Shown here piece by piece: positions 11,731 to 23,299 of a DNA stretch of 64,000 nt. The position numbers were made by a program, and so were the translations under genes. The notes under the pieces are model-generated. The model was not told the origin of the DNA and did no database searches. It saw nothing but the letters and a program-made list of their open reading frames with translations. Every line of letters begins with the position of its first letter. Positions within the stretch are counted from its first letter, which is position 1. This DNA comes from Notospermus geniculatus (taxonomy: Eukaryota; Nemertea; Pilidiophora; Heteronemertea; Lineidae). The stretch lies in NCBI GenBank assembly GCA_002633025.1, contig NMRB01000368.1:89226-153225 (forward strand), in the 5' to 3' direction.

Positions 11731-11948
11731 GTTTGGATTTTCAACTTTTCCTATCTCATTTTTTATAGTCCACGACATGTAATTTCGACGAAAATCAACG
11801 GCAACATGAAGAAGCCTCATGTACGGACGGCATCATTTCCACTGTAATTCAAAGTTTGTAAAATTACTAATAAATCTGATACGAATCTTATACATACTAC
11901 ATGTAGTAACATGTATACGTGTAAGAAAAACTTTTTCTTTATTTACTA

Positions 11949-12059
11949 AGGCCTGCTTTCCATCTCGGAAGCATTGTTTGTTTCCGCCTCGTTGGTCACG
12001 GCGCTGAATAAAACAATGCTTTCGACGCACGGAAACGCTCCAATGGAAAGCAGGCCTAA
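11949..12059. mobile_element. MITE, about 111 bp
   Basis: The left end AAGGCCTGCTTTCCATCTCG is inverted at the right as CCAATGGAAAGCAGGCCT, and GAAGCATTGTTT is inverted as AAACAATGCTTT. The element is short and noncoding. Confidence 0.75.
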
Positions 12060-12940
12060 AGCATGGTGCAGCCCTGCCATTTTTCGTGCGATTTTTTAGG
12101 AGACTGACCTTCCAACACCTATAGCGACTGGAGATTTGCAGGATTTGTCGCGTAGTCTGCAGCAGGTCGTTGCACCAAACGACCAATAACTTTGGTCGCC
12201 CGATTAATCGAATCTCCTCTCATATTTGATCGCTTGAGTAGTCGTTGCATTGTTTGCGGAAGATTGTTGCACTGGGCAATCTGAATGACCGGTTTCAATG
12301 GCCAAAGAAGACCAAATAATTTCGATCGCTTCAAGAGACCATCGGTCGCAAAGGCCGACTTATTTTGCGACTAGCCGACCGATACAAAGACGATGAAACT
12401 TTCATCCGCAAATAAATCCGATGCGACGCCACAATAGTCGGCGACTTCGGTCGCTTCCGGAGGTCGTCGGTCGTTTGCGGATGGTTCATTGAAATGGCAG
12501 CAAGTATGGTCGGCGAGCGACCTCTCACGCGATGGTTGCCTGCGACGTCGTGGTCGCCAGTCTCGTCGATGGTCGCATGGTTTTGGTCGCAGGTGTGCGC
12601 CATGCTTAAGAATAGCGACATGTAATTACTGATAAAGAAAGTTTTAAGATTGTTAGTGAGATGTATGTCTTTTGCATATTTCTTTTTCTTTTATCTGAAG
12701 AGCTTCAGGAGAAATGGTGAGCCCTCTTTGATAAAAATATTCTTCACTCCCAAACAACTTGTTTTATGCAGGCGACCGATTCTGTTTTGTCTCGGCTACT
12801 CGATAGGTCTGCCATGTCTGCCGCCACCCATGATGCAGGTGTAATGTTTTTCAGTGTGGCCATTTTCTGTGCGACTCCCATTGTTTGGGACACACTGGGA
12901 AACAGACTCACTGTTTCTCTGTGTGTTGCTCATTGTCAAG
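12060..12940. other. GGTCGC-rich noncoding stretch
   Basis: 12090-12612 is dense in GGTCG/CGACC motifs on both strands (for example GGTCGCAAAGGCCGACTTA and CGACGTCGTGGTCGCC), which looks like the inside of a foldback DNA element. I could not define its ends. No exon supported. Confidence 0.45.
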
Positions 12941-13347
12941 TCGCATGTCCTGTTGGTTCTATTATCAAGTCGTTCGATATCCATTACCATCTTTACGCGG
13001 ATGACAGTCAATTGCATATCTTCTTTACCATTCCTGAACTTGATCGAAGCTGTGCTAGGATATCCCACTGTGTCAGCAACCTAAATGACTGGTTGGTAGA
13101 CAACTTCCTAATGTGCAATGGTGAAAAAACTGTGGCACTATTCATCTGCTCACAACGTCTCAGCAAAGATATAACCTTTCCATCAATAAGGACCATAGAC
13201 GCTGATATTTATTCCGCTCTTTTCGGCAGCATGTCAATACCTACGGGCAGACTACTAACTACCATATCAGGAACATTGGAAAGATTAGGGAATTCAATGC
13301 CACCAGATGGTATGTCAGGGGCGGATCCAGGATTTTGGAAGGGGGGG

Positions 13348-13606
13348 NNNNNNNNNNNNNNNNNNNNNNNNNNNNNNNNNNNNNNNNNNNNNNNNNNNNN
13401 NNNNNNNNNNNNNNNNNNNNNNNNNNNNNNNNNNNNNNNNNNNNNNNNNNNNNNNNNNNNNNNNNNNNNNNNNNNNNNNNNNNNNNNNNNNNNNNNNNNN
13501 NNNNNNNNNNNNNNNNNNNNNNNNNNNNNNNNNNNNNNNNNNNNNNNNNNNNNNNNNNNNNNNNNNNNNNNNNNNNNNNNNNNNNNNNNNNNNNNNNNNN
13601 NNNNNN
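13348..13606. other. Assembly gap (259 N)
   Basis: A run of N directly after a G run inside the hAT-like element. Reading frames spanning it are artefacts. Confidence 1.
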
Positions 13607-13815
13607 AGGTCAAGGTCAAGGTCAAACTTGAGAATTTGAAATATCTATGCCCGTGATACAGATAGAGACATGATATCACCCATACTTAGGTTATTGAGGC
13701 TGCCCATTTTGATCATGCAATGACCTTGATGATCAGATATCAAGGTCAAGGTCAACCATGAGATGAGTTATTGGCATGGGATCAAGTTCTGTGGGATTCA
13801 GCGTCGTTGTTCATC

Positions 13816-13968
13816 AGTCAATGTATCCAGATCTCTGTCAATGTATCTGGATCTCTATCAATGTATCCTGATCTCTATCAGTGTATCTGATCTCTATCAA
13901 TATCCTGATCTCTATCAATGTATCTATCTCTATCAATGTATCTTCGTCTCTATCAATGTATCGTTCGT
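13816..13968 (+). repeat. Tandem repeat ATCTCTATCAATGTATCTGG
   Basis: About seven copies of a roughly 21-bp unit (CTCTATCAATGTATC with variations) lie inside the nested hAT-like element. Confidence 0.85.
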
Positions 13969-14656
13969 GTAGAAGTACCTAATCGGGAACCATACGACAT
14001 TTACAATGTCATCTTGTTGACACATTTTTTGTTGGTCTTCCAAAAATACGGGGGGCCGCGGCCCCCTCTGGATCCGCGCCTGTATGTCCAAGCCCTCGTA
14101 ACATCTCGCCTTGATTTCTGCAATTCCCTCCTTTCTGGACTGCCGCTTTCTACCATTCATCCATTACAAAAGGTTCAAAACACTGCAGCTCGCCTGATCA
14201 CCAAAGCAAGAAAACGCACGTCAATCACGCCCATCTTGAAATCATTACACTGGCTTCCGATTGAGTATCGTGTGAAATATAAAGTCCTTTTTCTCACTTA
14301 CAAGTGTCTTCATGATCTGGCCCCTAAGTAACTGTCCGACTTATTGACCCAGCATTCCACCCCACGTACCCTCCGCTCATCAACCAAATTCCTCCTGCAT
14401 TGTCCAAGCGCTAGACTTCAGTCCTTCGGCTCCCTTTCATTTTCTGTTTGAGCCCCTCATCTGTGGAATAAGCTACCAGACGAGGTCCGTAACTGTACCA
14501 GCATGGAAAAAGCAGCTGAAACACCTTCTTTTCACTCAGGCCCTTGATGAATGACTATCTTTCTCCATATAACTTCTCTTGTACAGCGCTTTGAGCGACC
14601 ATGATATTGGTTGGATACGGCGCTTTATTAAGTACCGTGATATATATATACATGTA

Positions 14657-15144
14657 TATACTCTAACCTCTTAGATGTAAAACCAGTTCCAAATATTCCA
14701 GTCAAGGCCTAAGGACCACCCACTATTTATGATCTTTTTGAGGGTATTGTGTTTTGGGCAGTGATCACCAGGTCGTGACAACCTCAGTTCGCCATGTAAT
14801 AGTGTGAGTTGAGGACCACTGATGTAATGCGTACCACCGTCTCCTGCACCCCATTGTGTGTCATTGGTAATTGTACAGCTTGATGACGTAAGATGTGCCA
14901 TAAAGGTCACAACTGTGGTCAGTTTCTTCAAATTTCTTGCATCAGGAACCCCATTTTCCTATAAAAGAGCCACGTCAACCCAAACAATATGTCTTGAATG
15001 AGCAAGCAGAAGTTCATGACGTGGCCAACAGAACATCTGGCCAATCAGAGAGCAATGCATGTTCCCTTCTCACTGCATAATAATTAGAGGCGGTCTTGAA
15101 CCAAGTTAATGAACCGGTCTTACATCTAAGAGGTTAGAGTATAT
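14657..15144. mobile_element. MITE, about 490 bp
   Basis: The left terminus TATACTCTAACCTCTTAGAT and the right terminus ATCTAAGAGGTTAGAGTATA are inverted for about 30 bp including TGTAA.ACC.GTTC. It adjoins the LINE tail. No coding capacity. Confidence 0.85.
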
Positions 15145-15363
15145 CAGTTTTCTTCTGATCATGAAACCAGAAACAGAACATTTATTGTTTTGGCCTAACC
15201 ATAGTCCTCCTAATCCCTCGTTGCACAACAACACCGGACTTACATCCAGGACTTAAATTCCTGTCACACCAGAACGATTCAGTGTTTTGTACATGTATGT
15301 AATTCAGTGACGTTATGGATGCGACTTAAAAATCTTTCAGTTACAGATTCAGTGTACATGTAC

Positions 15364-16227
15364 AGTCCTCCAAATAAATAAATGGACACCGTGTTTTTCA
15401 GATATCTCCGAGATAAAACAAGATAATTGATAACGGTTTTCAACACAGTGTGGTATATTTACTTGGTCATACATTTCATGTATTTTATCCATTGTTATGT
15501 AACAGGCAATTTTAAAAAGGTCCAACTTTTTTATTTCTTATTTTTCCCAAGAGAATTCGAAATGTTGTGATGAGATGATTAATAATGAGACATTTGGCAA
15601 AAAAAAATATTGAAAATATTTTAACGCTTTCGTAATATCTCAAAATATCAAAATTTGAGATTTTAAAAATTTTTATATATTCGATAATTTTTTAAAGTCA
15701 TTTGGTAACGTTGCTTCCCTCCTGATTATTTATGCAATTTTTGAATGCTTTTTTTTCACTTAAATGTCATTATATTCAGCCTTTTTATTGGAGCCTCCAG
15801 ATTTCACATAAAATTTTCAGCCGATTCGATAATGGAAAGACGTGGAAAATTTCGTAGCCATCTTGTTATCATGTCTGGCAGTATTCAATATCTCAAAATA
15901 TCAATAAAATCCCAGATTTTGATATTTTGAGATATCGCGAAAACGATAAGAGATTTTCAATATATTTGTCACAAAAAGTCTTTAGTGTCAATCACCTGAT
16001 CACAACAGTGCCAATTCTGTTGAAAAAGTTAGAAATAAACAAGTTAATTTTTGGACTTTTTAAAATTGCCTGTTACATGAAAAAGTGTTAAAATTAGGTT
16101 GACCCAAGTACATGAGATATATGACCAAGTAAGTATTCCACATTATGTTGAAAACCGCATCCAATTATCTTGTTTTATCTCGGAGATATTTGAAAAGCTC
16201 GGTGTCCATTTATTTATTTGGAAGACT
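15364..16227. mobile_element. Inverted-repeat element, about 180-bp arms
   Basis: The left arm from AGTCCTCCAAATAAATAAAT and TGGACACCG... runs to about 15545. It is inverted at about 16030-16227, including TTGCCTGTTACAT and CTTGTTTTATCTCGGAGATAT. The interior is AT-rich and repeats AATATCTCAAAATATCAA. A weaker relative is at 45030-45220. It ends 78 bp before the splice acceptor of gene Y, so it may influence that intron. Confidence 0.85.
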
Positions 16228-16305
16228 ACACATGAACTTCGAATTTGAAATCTCCCAACAATCAATGGTTTCCAAGCCGTTTCTACATATTCACATGTAT
16301 TTCAG

Positions 16306-17315
16306 ACTCAGAGACCAGCGGTAGCTACCGGACCGTTAGTCGTTTGTTGCCGCGACCGTTCATCAATAAGAAAAAGGTAGGAGTTAAGTATTGCCAAGAC
16401 GAAGATCACTTTCTCTTTTTTACGTACAATATTCCAGCGGAATCTACATACAAATCCATGCCATATTTGGTTTTTGTTTTCCAACCCTTGAAACGATTGC
16501 GTCGCCAATCACCAAAACTACTGTTTCAACTCAACACTCGTCTCATTGATTTAGTTTGTTATAAAGGAAGGTTGATTCTGATGTTCAGTAATCAGTCGGT
16601 TTATAAAACATGGAGAGATCTTTCGTACCACGTTACGTCAGCACAGCTGTACAACTGGAGAGGAAAGTTCATTTCTTTCGTGGCGTTTGATAACCTAACA
16701 CAACGAGTAAAAACAATGGAAGTTTCTCCTGATGAGACAAAGATACTTCTCTGGGCAATAAGTACTCCCCCGAAGAAACATAACTGTGGGGGAGGCAAGT
16801 ACTGGGCATTGTTTAATCTCTTAGTTTTCGTAGGATATTATTTTGGCAAAGAAGAATCAACGAGAGTCAATTTTAAAAACAAAATCACGATTGCTTCGTT
16901 CATGACGGATAGAAGGGACGACAATTCTATTCCTCGCGCAATATGGAAGGATAGTGATATATTTACATATCATGTTTGTCATTCTCAAGCATATATCCAT
17001 ATCTTCTTGGCCAGTGACGGCTATCGCAAGAGAATCAAAGCAGCAGAAATTGATGATTTGTGTTTATCGCATTACGATCGTATATACGGTAGCTTGTTGT
17101 TTCCTTATCTGAAACATCATGTTGTACGCTACATTGCCAGAGTAACCTTTGAGAAAACTAAAGTCAAAACCACGAAAAAGGTTTTCCTATATTTGCCAGC
17201 CCGAATGCGACACTGCCCACCAATGGTAACAGATAATCGTGGTTATCTGCTGATATTTCCCGGGATTCTCTGGTTGAAAAGTGATCATCTCTTTTTGTTT
17301 CGCATTTTGCCTTGA
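16306..17315 (+). CDS. Gene Y: terminal exon of an unknown, probably repeat-folded protein
   Basis: This is a 1,010-bp open exon with a good acceptor (CACATGTATTTCAG, AG at 16304-16305) and phase-1 start; it ends in TGA at 17313-17315. It encodes about 336 residues. I do not recognise the family. Units of about 45-60 residues alternate short hydrophobic strands with polar turns, for example LVFVFQPLKRL, LVCYKGRLILMFSNQ, FISFVAFDN, KVFLYLPARM and LFLFRILP. That is the texture of a beta-propeller (inference). The same pattern and the same phase-1 entry appear in gene X (30543-43030). Alignable pairs include LVCYKGRLILMF with LMYYKGFLLIRC and DSDIFTYHVCHSQ with DGDTVHFVMRTIK. Upstream exons were not found; the degraded PAN-like exon at 3.5 kb is a possible but unproven partner. 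Confidence 0.6.
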
Positions 17316-17319
17316 CTGA

Positions 17320-18060
17320 TGGACACCGGAACAAAGTCGGCTGTTGACGCCAGGTAGCCTATATGCGCTGGACAGTGATCCGTGGAATATTCTCGCCGGC
17401 GTTGATTGCCCAATATCAATATGGTCTGATGTTGTGGCAGAGGGATGGCTTCTCACCGAGCATACCGCCAACCACCGCAAAACCAAAAACGATACCGCAT
17501 AATCTGCGGTAGCTAGCAAGAAGATCGGAGGCGANTCGGGGGGGGGGGGGGACCGCGTAGAAACTCCGCTAGTGAACGGCCCGCTGGTCCCTAGCGGGAC
17601 CTTGTCGCCCGATACCGTATCGGGATAATTCTGGAGGCCGCATAGAACCGTCGATAGGACCCCGCTAGTGAAGTCCGCTTATAAGCTGTTGGAAGTTTGC
17701 GTATGGCGCTGCCGTCGTGGGCCCCACAGGCATTTCCATTGTTCCCCCTCTCGGAATTTCGTAATAGTTTGCTCACTTGGCAAGGGCATGCCGTAACCTT
17801 GCTCATTTTACTCTCGCCGACAGTGCCGGCGGATTTCTATGCGCCCTCTACTGCTAGCGGGCCGCTAGCTGTCGATATTTTCTGATGAATTCATCATCAG
17901 TAAAATCCTCGTACAGGTTAATTTTGGACGACAATTTCTACCGTGAGGTAAATCTTCACGAAAACCAAAAAATGCATCTGCCTGTACGTGCCACAGGTCG
18001 ACGAATGATCCTGCACAATTGCAAGCGGAATGGTCCTGTACAATTACAACTCATCCCAGG
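17320..18060. other. GC-rich noncoding stretch with CCGCTAG motifs
   Basis: 17340-17515 resembles the interior of the MITE at 48638-48871 (GTTGACGCCAGG, GATCCGTGGAAT.TTCTCGCC). 17560-17880 repeats CCGCTAGTGAA and GCTAGCGGG and probably belongs to another foldback element. A single N lies at 17535 beside a G run. No exon supported. Confidence 0.5.
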
Positions 18061-18074
18061 GGGACAGAGATGCA

Positions 18075-18303
18075 CAGGGGCGTAGCTAGCTTTTNAGTCG
18101 GTGCCTGCACTTGGGGGGTGGGGGGGGCGTCCTCTCCAGAAAAAAAAGAAAATCTAGATCCTCTCATTCTCAAATGCATTTTCCCCACATCTGACACCAC
18201 AATAACTCGACATGAAGAGGGGAAATGACCTTTCAGAGGAAAATCTGGTTTTGTCCCTTTTGGCTCTGGCTCCCTGCCCCCCCCCCCGCTATCTGCACTC
18301 CTG
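18075..18303. mobile_element. hAT-like element, 229 bp, ATGCA duplication
   Basis: The left end is CAGGGGCGTAGCTAGC and the right end GCTATCTGCACTCCTG, imperfectly inverted. ATGCA flanks it at 18070-18074 and 18304-18308. The 5-bp duplication and CAGGGGCG start match the element at 13316-14082. Contains an N at 18095. Confidence 0.75.
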
Positions 18304-18649
18304 ATGCAAGGGGTATTTAAGGACAGGTGCCATCATCAGGGTATTTGCGTGTTTTCAGTCATTCCAGCGGCGCCTTACGTGGGCCTTATTAAATCAGGGG
18401 GCCCATGCCATTAACACTGGAGAAAATTAGCAACACTCAACTTTGCATCTGGCATTACTTCCCTGCAGCTGGACGAATTCTGTCCACAAGCTGAAACACT
18501 AGGCCGACTACCTCTTCCTGTTAAATCATGGAAACAATCAATAGGAAAGAAACTAAATGTAACAACATGTATCATATAACCCCAAGGAGGTGATCAATCT
18601 GGTTTCAAACCGAATAGGCTTTCAATTCCAACCTGCGAACCACACACCA

Positions 18650-21330
18650 GAACGCTTCCTAGCATTACATTTACCGACCCATCGGACCCCTGTGAAACGG
18701 GTTTCGCAGAGGGGTCCGATTTGGAGAGCTGAGATGTTGACTTTGCGTAATCCTATTGTTTTCCTTCTCTGCCTAATTTGTAACAAAATCGAGAATACGC
18801 TGTTGTATTACCGAAAAGTTATGCAGTTGAACAGAGAATTCTTTGTTATATCAAAAAACATTGTTTTACATTTTCAAATCCGATGAATAATAACGGTTTT
18901 ACAATGCTAAATTTGTAGCATGTTTGGGCCGTAACCATTATGCATTCCCCCTTACCTTGATACACATATTAATTGCTTAATCTCTCCTACTCTTAAGATG
19001 ATTGGAATGGCTCACTTAATTACAACCAGAGGGGTGCAAGGTGCAATTACCTGTACGTCAGTGGCTCAGATCAACCAGATGATGCAAGATTATGTGAAGT
19101 GAGTCAATGTGGGAAGGTGTATTTCTGCAACAAATTTCCTAAGGCCGTGTTTATCTAATGACTGCCTCCCATTGTGGGTCTTATTTTGGAGTTTGCTGTC
19201 AACTGGGCCCGAGACCAATAAATGGGTTATTAATGCTCGCTTCAGCCCTGAATAATTTATTTTATGCACTATACATTTAGTTTGCTATCAATAAACCCTC
19301 AAATAAACTAAAACAAAACAATAAAATTCTGACTTACTCTGGTAGCAAATTTTCCTGCCTAACCTAAAGCTGAACTGCATGAACAAAAACATCACAGCGC
19401 CGCAGTATGGTGGTCTACAGAAGTGCAAACGCCCTTCAAAGTACCTCCAGAACATGATAGACTACTCGCTTGTTTAGCGGCGCCACTGTATTCAATCTCA
19501 GGCTTTTAATCGAGACACATCGAGAGATAGCGTCCAAGTGACATAGCCTGATAGACTAGTATAGATCCGTACGGAACCTGAGTATGGGGTTGGTCTGGGT
19601 TCTTTAGTGCTTGCGCTCTGTTGAAATATATGGTAAAATGACAAAAACTTCGGGATCAACAAATAATAAACCGCTCGTCTAACTTTCACAAACTCCATTT
19701 GGTATCATTATAAGCATGTTGCGTATCAATCTTATTTTATTTCTTTTGCCATAGTCTTGTTATTTGAATATATTTTCGTAGAAGTGCATTGTACATTATA
19801 TGAGCAACAATACATACACGACTCGCGTGATGTGTATGTATTTGTAGAAAGAATATTTAAATGACCTGCACAGACAGAATTGGACGCCATCTCTCGATGT
19901 TACTCCATTGACAGACTCAGGGTGAATACAGTGGCACCACCAAATAGGCTGGTAGTCTATCATGTTCTGGACGTACTGTACTTTGAAAGTGCCATGTGGT
20001 CGTTTCTATTTCTCTTGACCACCGCCGTGGCGTGGTGGTCTTTTTTCAAAGCTCGAATCTCCTGTTTTTGTGCATGCAGTTCAGCTTTAAGGCTTGTCTA
20101 AACCATCAACATTTCCAAAACATTTCTGCAACAAAACATTTTGAAAACTGTTTTCGAAATGTTCCGACTTGTTTTGGGGTTGGTCTGCACTCAGCAATTA
20201 CAAGCCTGTCTACACCATCAACATTTTCAAAACATTTCTCAAAACATTTAGTTGCAACAAACCTGCAACAGCCTTGTTTTGGGATTCTTGCACAGTGTGC
20301 AAAGGACTTGCAACAGTTCAAAACCTGTTTTGAAATGTGTTAGAAATGTTTTAAAAGAAATGTCATTTGAATTCTTCTGCAAACATTTTCAACAATGTCT
20401 GTCCACACTGTGAAACAATTTCAAAACAAGGGTGTTGCAGATTTGTTGCAACCCAATCTTTTAGAAATGTTTGGAAATGTTGATGGTGTGGACAGGCCTT
20501 TAGCAAAAACATGTTTTCAAATTTGTTTTGCAAAAGTTGCAGGTCCAGTCCACACTGTACAACAAACCGAAAACAACGGTGTTTTGGTAATGTTGCAGCT
20601 GGGTGATTTTGAAATGTTTTGGAAATGTTGATCGTGTAGACAGGCCTTTAGGCTAAGAATCCATTCATGCGAATTTCCGCAACCATTATTTGTTTCCGCG
20701 ATGTTGGTCATGGACAAAGGATGCGGCATCGCACCGCGAGAAATTATGGTGAATGAATTCTTAACCTAATGGTATCAGCGTCGGAAAATCTGCTGAAAGC
20801 CGCATTTGACAGAAGACATTTTGTAGAGAAATGCATTTGGTAAACAGGACCTTAGAGAATGTTGCAGAAATACACCTTCCCACTTTGACTAATTTTACAT
20901 AATCTTACATCAGCTGGTGAATCTGAGCCACTGACCTAATTGCACCTTGCATCTCTCTGGTTGTAAGTGAGCCATTCCAGTCCTCTACAGATTAAGCAGT
21001 CATGTGTATCAAGGCAAGGGGAATGCATAATGGTTACGGCCCAAACATGCTACAAATTTGGCATTGTAAAATCGTTAATTTTCATCGGATTTGAAAATTT
21101 TAAGCAGTTTTTTATTATAACAAAGAATTCTCTGTTCAACTGCATAACTTTCCAGCAAGGCAACAGCCTATTTCCCATTTTGTTATAAATTAGGCAGACA
21201 AGGAAAACACAAGGATTACACATGATTACGCAAAGTCAACATCTCAGCTCTCCAAATCGGACCCCTCTGAAACGCGTTTCACTGGGGTCCGATGGGTCGT
21301 TGGAGCCTAAGGGATGTAAATGTTATGTGT
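18650..21330. mobile_element. Element with about 460-bp inverted repeats
   Basis: 18655-19135 is inverted at about 20873-21325. Shared landmarks are ACCCATCGGACCCC, GACTTTGCGTAATC, TTGAACAGAGAATTCTTTGT, ATGCATAATGGTTACGGCCC (reversed) and the outer AAATACACCTTCCCAC. Identity is roughly 75-80% by eye. The 1.7-kb interior contains a separate MITE nest (20087-20652) and no transposase. Confidence 0.75.
20087..20652. mobile_element. Nested MITEs with AAGGCCTGTCTACACC ends
   Basis: Ends read TTAAGGCTTGTCTAAACCAT on the left and GTGTAGACAGGCCTTTAG on the right. Internal copies of the same end occur at about 20203 and 20490, indicating at least two insertions. The interior is made of AAACATTT/AAATGTTT motifs on both strands. 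Confidence 0.75.
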
Positions 21331-21574
21331 GTTTTGCTACTGTTTTATTTGCACAACTTCATTCAAAATGTTTTATATCACTGTGTTCTACTCATCGAAG
21401 CCTTTCATAGTATATCCTATAATGATGGGATGGTATTCTATTTAGAAAGTATAATTTTGGGGCATTTTTATCGAAATTATTTTGACCATGCTTGCAACAC
21501 GTTTGACAGAGTCACTTTACCCCAATGGCCATGCTGGTAGATAAAAATCAATGGCTGTTGAATAGTTTGTAGGA

Positions 21575-21805
21575 TTGACGGGGTGCCAAGAGGTTGTGAA
21601 TTGGTCAACTACCTGGAATCCAATGAATTTTGTCCATCTCGCGGTTATAAGAATAACAACAAAATGTACAGTGTACTTGCTGAAAGGTTCAGGAAAAAAA
21701 TTCCCCCTCCCACATAAATTGATCGAAGGTAATTTTCTCTATGTGGAGGGATACAGAACGCCTGAGTATCGCTTAAAGTCTCATTTCAACACGAAATGCA
21801 AATGA
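21575..21805 (+). CDS. Possible exon related to genes X and Y
   Basis: A short frame ending at TGA 21803-21805 contains VHLAVIRITTKCTVYLLKG and IEGNFLYVEGYRTPEY, which resemble the strand-turn units of gene Y. No strong splice acceptor precedes it. It may be a relic or a coincidence. Confidence 0.25.
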   Translation: MTGCQEVVNWSTTWNPMNFVHLAVIRITTKCTVYLLKGSGKKFPLPHKLIEGNFLYVEGYRTPEYRLKSHFNTKCK

Positions 21806-22072
21806 GATATCCACCAGCAAATGAATACATTCCGTACGAATAAAAAAAAATACTTTTTATTGATTTAAATTTAGAGAGCTCCCTTGTGTTCATCGATGAT
21901 TTTGTTTCCGTCAAAATATATTTAAATATGATTCACGTGAAAAATCGACTGTCAGAAATAAGTGGTGAAAAAGTTTTTCCTTTGTAGTGCCTTTCATTGT
22001 GTATTCCTCGTTGCATCATGACACAATGCTGTTCGATTGGCTTTGATATCAATAGACTAGCCTTTACGTCTC

Positions 22073-22585
22073 ATGTGTGTGTGCGTGAATAAACTGGTCT
22101 TGTTAACATCTTTGGCGGTAATAATGTCCAAATCATTCGTACAAACTGATCCAAGCTGGGATCAGATCAGCCCGCCAAAAACAGACCGTCTCATTTCAGA
22201 GGGCGTTGCAAGATCTTCCATCCACTGCGCAGTCCTATGTCACAATGACGGTAGCTGTAACCACTGGAACCTCCAACAAAAAGCCCTGTGCCTACTTTTC
22301 ATACGAACGATTTTATCAATAAAGTTTTCGTTCTCTTGTGGATATAACGCTCGATCCTGGAAGGTGCGTAACAGTATGTGCAAAGTTTCCGTTGGATGCG
22401 TAGATCCATCTTGGCTACCAAGGGTTGTGACATCGCTATGCCCTCCGACTACGCTCGCACAAACCCTTGGCATCTTTTGCAGCCGTCACCTGTATTTCAC
22501 TGGCTGTTCTGTTATCACCCCTCCGTTCAATATGCATTTGGTACTCACATTTAGTGTTTTATTTCAAATAGATATGTCATTGTAA
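22073..22585 (+). CDS. PAN/apple-like exon with possible signal peptide
   Basis: The frame opens with M then a hydrophobic run (KLVLLTSLAVIM), plausible as a secretion signal. It continues with SFVQTDPSWDQ and ISEGVARSS, then a cysteine pattern typical of PAN/apple modules (HCAVLCHNDGSC, then LQQKALC). PAN modules bind proteins or carbohydrates outside the cell. The C-terminal 90 residues of the frame are not domain-like, and GGAAG|GTGCGT at about 22362 may be a splice donor, so the real exon may end there. A frameshifted relative lies at 3491-3691. It could be a 5' exon of gene X downstream (speculative). Confidence 0.5.
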   Translation: MCVCVNKLVLLTSLAVIMSKSFVQTDPSWDQISPPKTDRLISEGVARSSIHCAVLCHNDGSCNHWNLQQKALCLLFIRTILSIKFSFSCGYNARSWKVRNSMCKVSVGCVDPSWLPRVVTSLCPPTTLAQTLGIFCSRHLYFTGCSVITPPFNMHLVLTFSVLFQIDMSL

Positions 22586-22589
22586 GTAT

Positions 22590-23040
22590 TTACCGACTTT
22601 CTCATCATTTCGGAACTGCTACTTAATCCTTGTTTTTAACCATTAATTGGAAGAAAAACCTGCGATACCAGGAAATCCCCCCGCACAACTGATGGAAGAG
22701 CTAATGAAATTCACGGTTTGGCAAGTAGGCTACACGTGGGCTGACAATTAGCCCCGACTGGTACAATTCACTTGCTGCTTCTTTTACTCACGAGTACATC
22801 CTTTCCATCAATAAAAGTATCCATTGCCTGTCATTGCAGCAGATTCAAACTCTGAATCCGGAAACGTAGGCCTTGAAATCGCGAATCGCTCGCTGTCATG
22901 CTGCAGCATTCGCCATGTTGTTTTCTCTTACCTAGTTCCTATGCAAGTAGATTGTACTTTATTGAAGAGTTAGTTGGTGTCATGCCGAAACCTCAAACTG
23001 TTAATGCCATTTGTGAAATTGTATTTCATTTTTTGCGTCA
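22590..23040. other. No gene recognised
   Basis: No exon or repeat could be supported in this stretch. Confidence 0.5.
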
Positions 23041-23293
23041 GGGCCGACGCTATAGCATTATTGGCCCCGGTAAGTACGGAGGAGGCCATCACAAGCTATA
23101 CTCATGTTCCTCACTTGGATGGGGTATTTTACTTGCCCTTGCAAAGACACATAGTACAAGGCACCACGGCTTACTGTCCCATGCGCGGACGTGAAGGGCC
23201 GGGAATGAAATCCCATATGGCCCGGGCTGGATTGGAACCCGGGACCTGCCGCTTGCCAAGCGGACGTGATAACCACTAGGCTATCAGGCTCCT
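23041..23293 (-). mobile_element. tRNA-Val-like SINE
   Basis: On the minus strand the head reads AGCCTAGTGGTTATCACGTC (A box) and GGTCCCGGGTTCCAATCC (B box), closely resembling tRNA-Val promoter boxes. The tail contains GGGCCGACGCTATAGCATTA (plus sense), shared with 29861-30170. The full cloverleaf does not close, so it is not a tRNA gene. Confidence 0.75.
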
Positions 23294-23299
23294 GAAGGC

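Larger units (their letters stand above)
13316..14082. mobile_element. hAT-like element nested in the LINE, TATGT duplication
   Basis: The left end is CAGGGGCGGATCCAGGATTT and the right end TCTGGATCCGCGCCTG, which are inverted. The 5-bp TATGT occurs at 13311-13315 and 14083-14087. The ends begin CAGGG, as in hAT elements; a 5-bp duplication is reported for some hAT lineages (recollection). The interior holds an assembly gap, an AAGGTC hexamer repeat and a 21-bp tandem repeat. No transposase is visible. Another left end occurs at 53387 without a partner. Confidence 0.85.
12945..14640 (+). mobile_element. CR1-type LINE fragment, split by a nested insertion
   Basis: The left part (12945-13315) encodes YHLYADDSQLHI, the RT YADD box, then the typical SNLNDWLVDNFLMCNGEKT. 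The right part (14083-14640) encodes [18 protein letters not shown] and [12 protein letters not shown], followed by [14 protein letters not shown]. Removing 13316-14082 and one TATGT joins the two parts in frame through ...[13 protein letters not shown]. The right part later carries stop codons (for example after HDLAPK), so the copy is dead. The 3' end shows the CR1-like CAGCGCTTTGAGC...GGCGCTTTATTAAGTAC tail. Confidence 0.9.

Noticed and set aside
13209-13679. Frames full of X residues across the gap
   Set aside because: They run through N bases and carry no information.
23215-23293. A functional tRNA-Val gene
   Set aside because: A and B boxes are good but the acceptor stem does not pair and the sequence is joined to a dispersed SINE tail.
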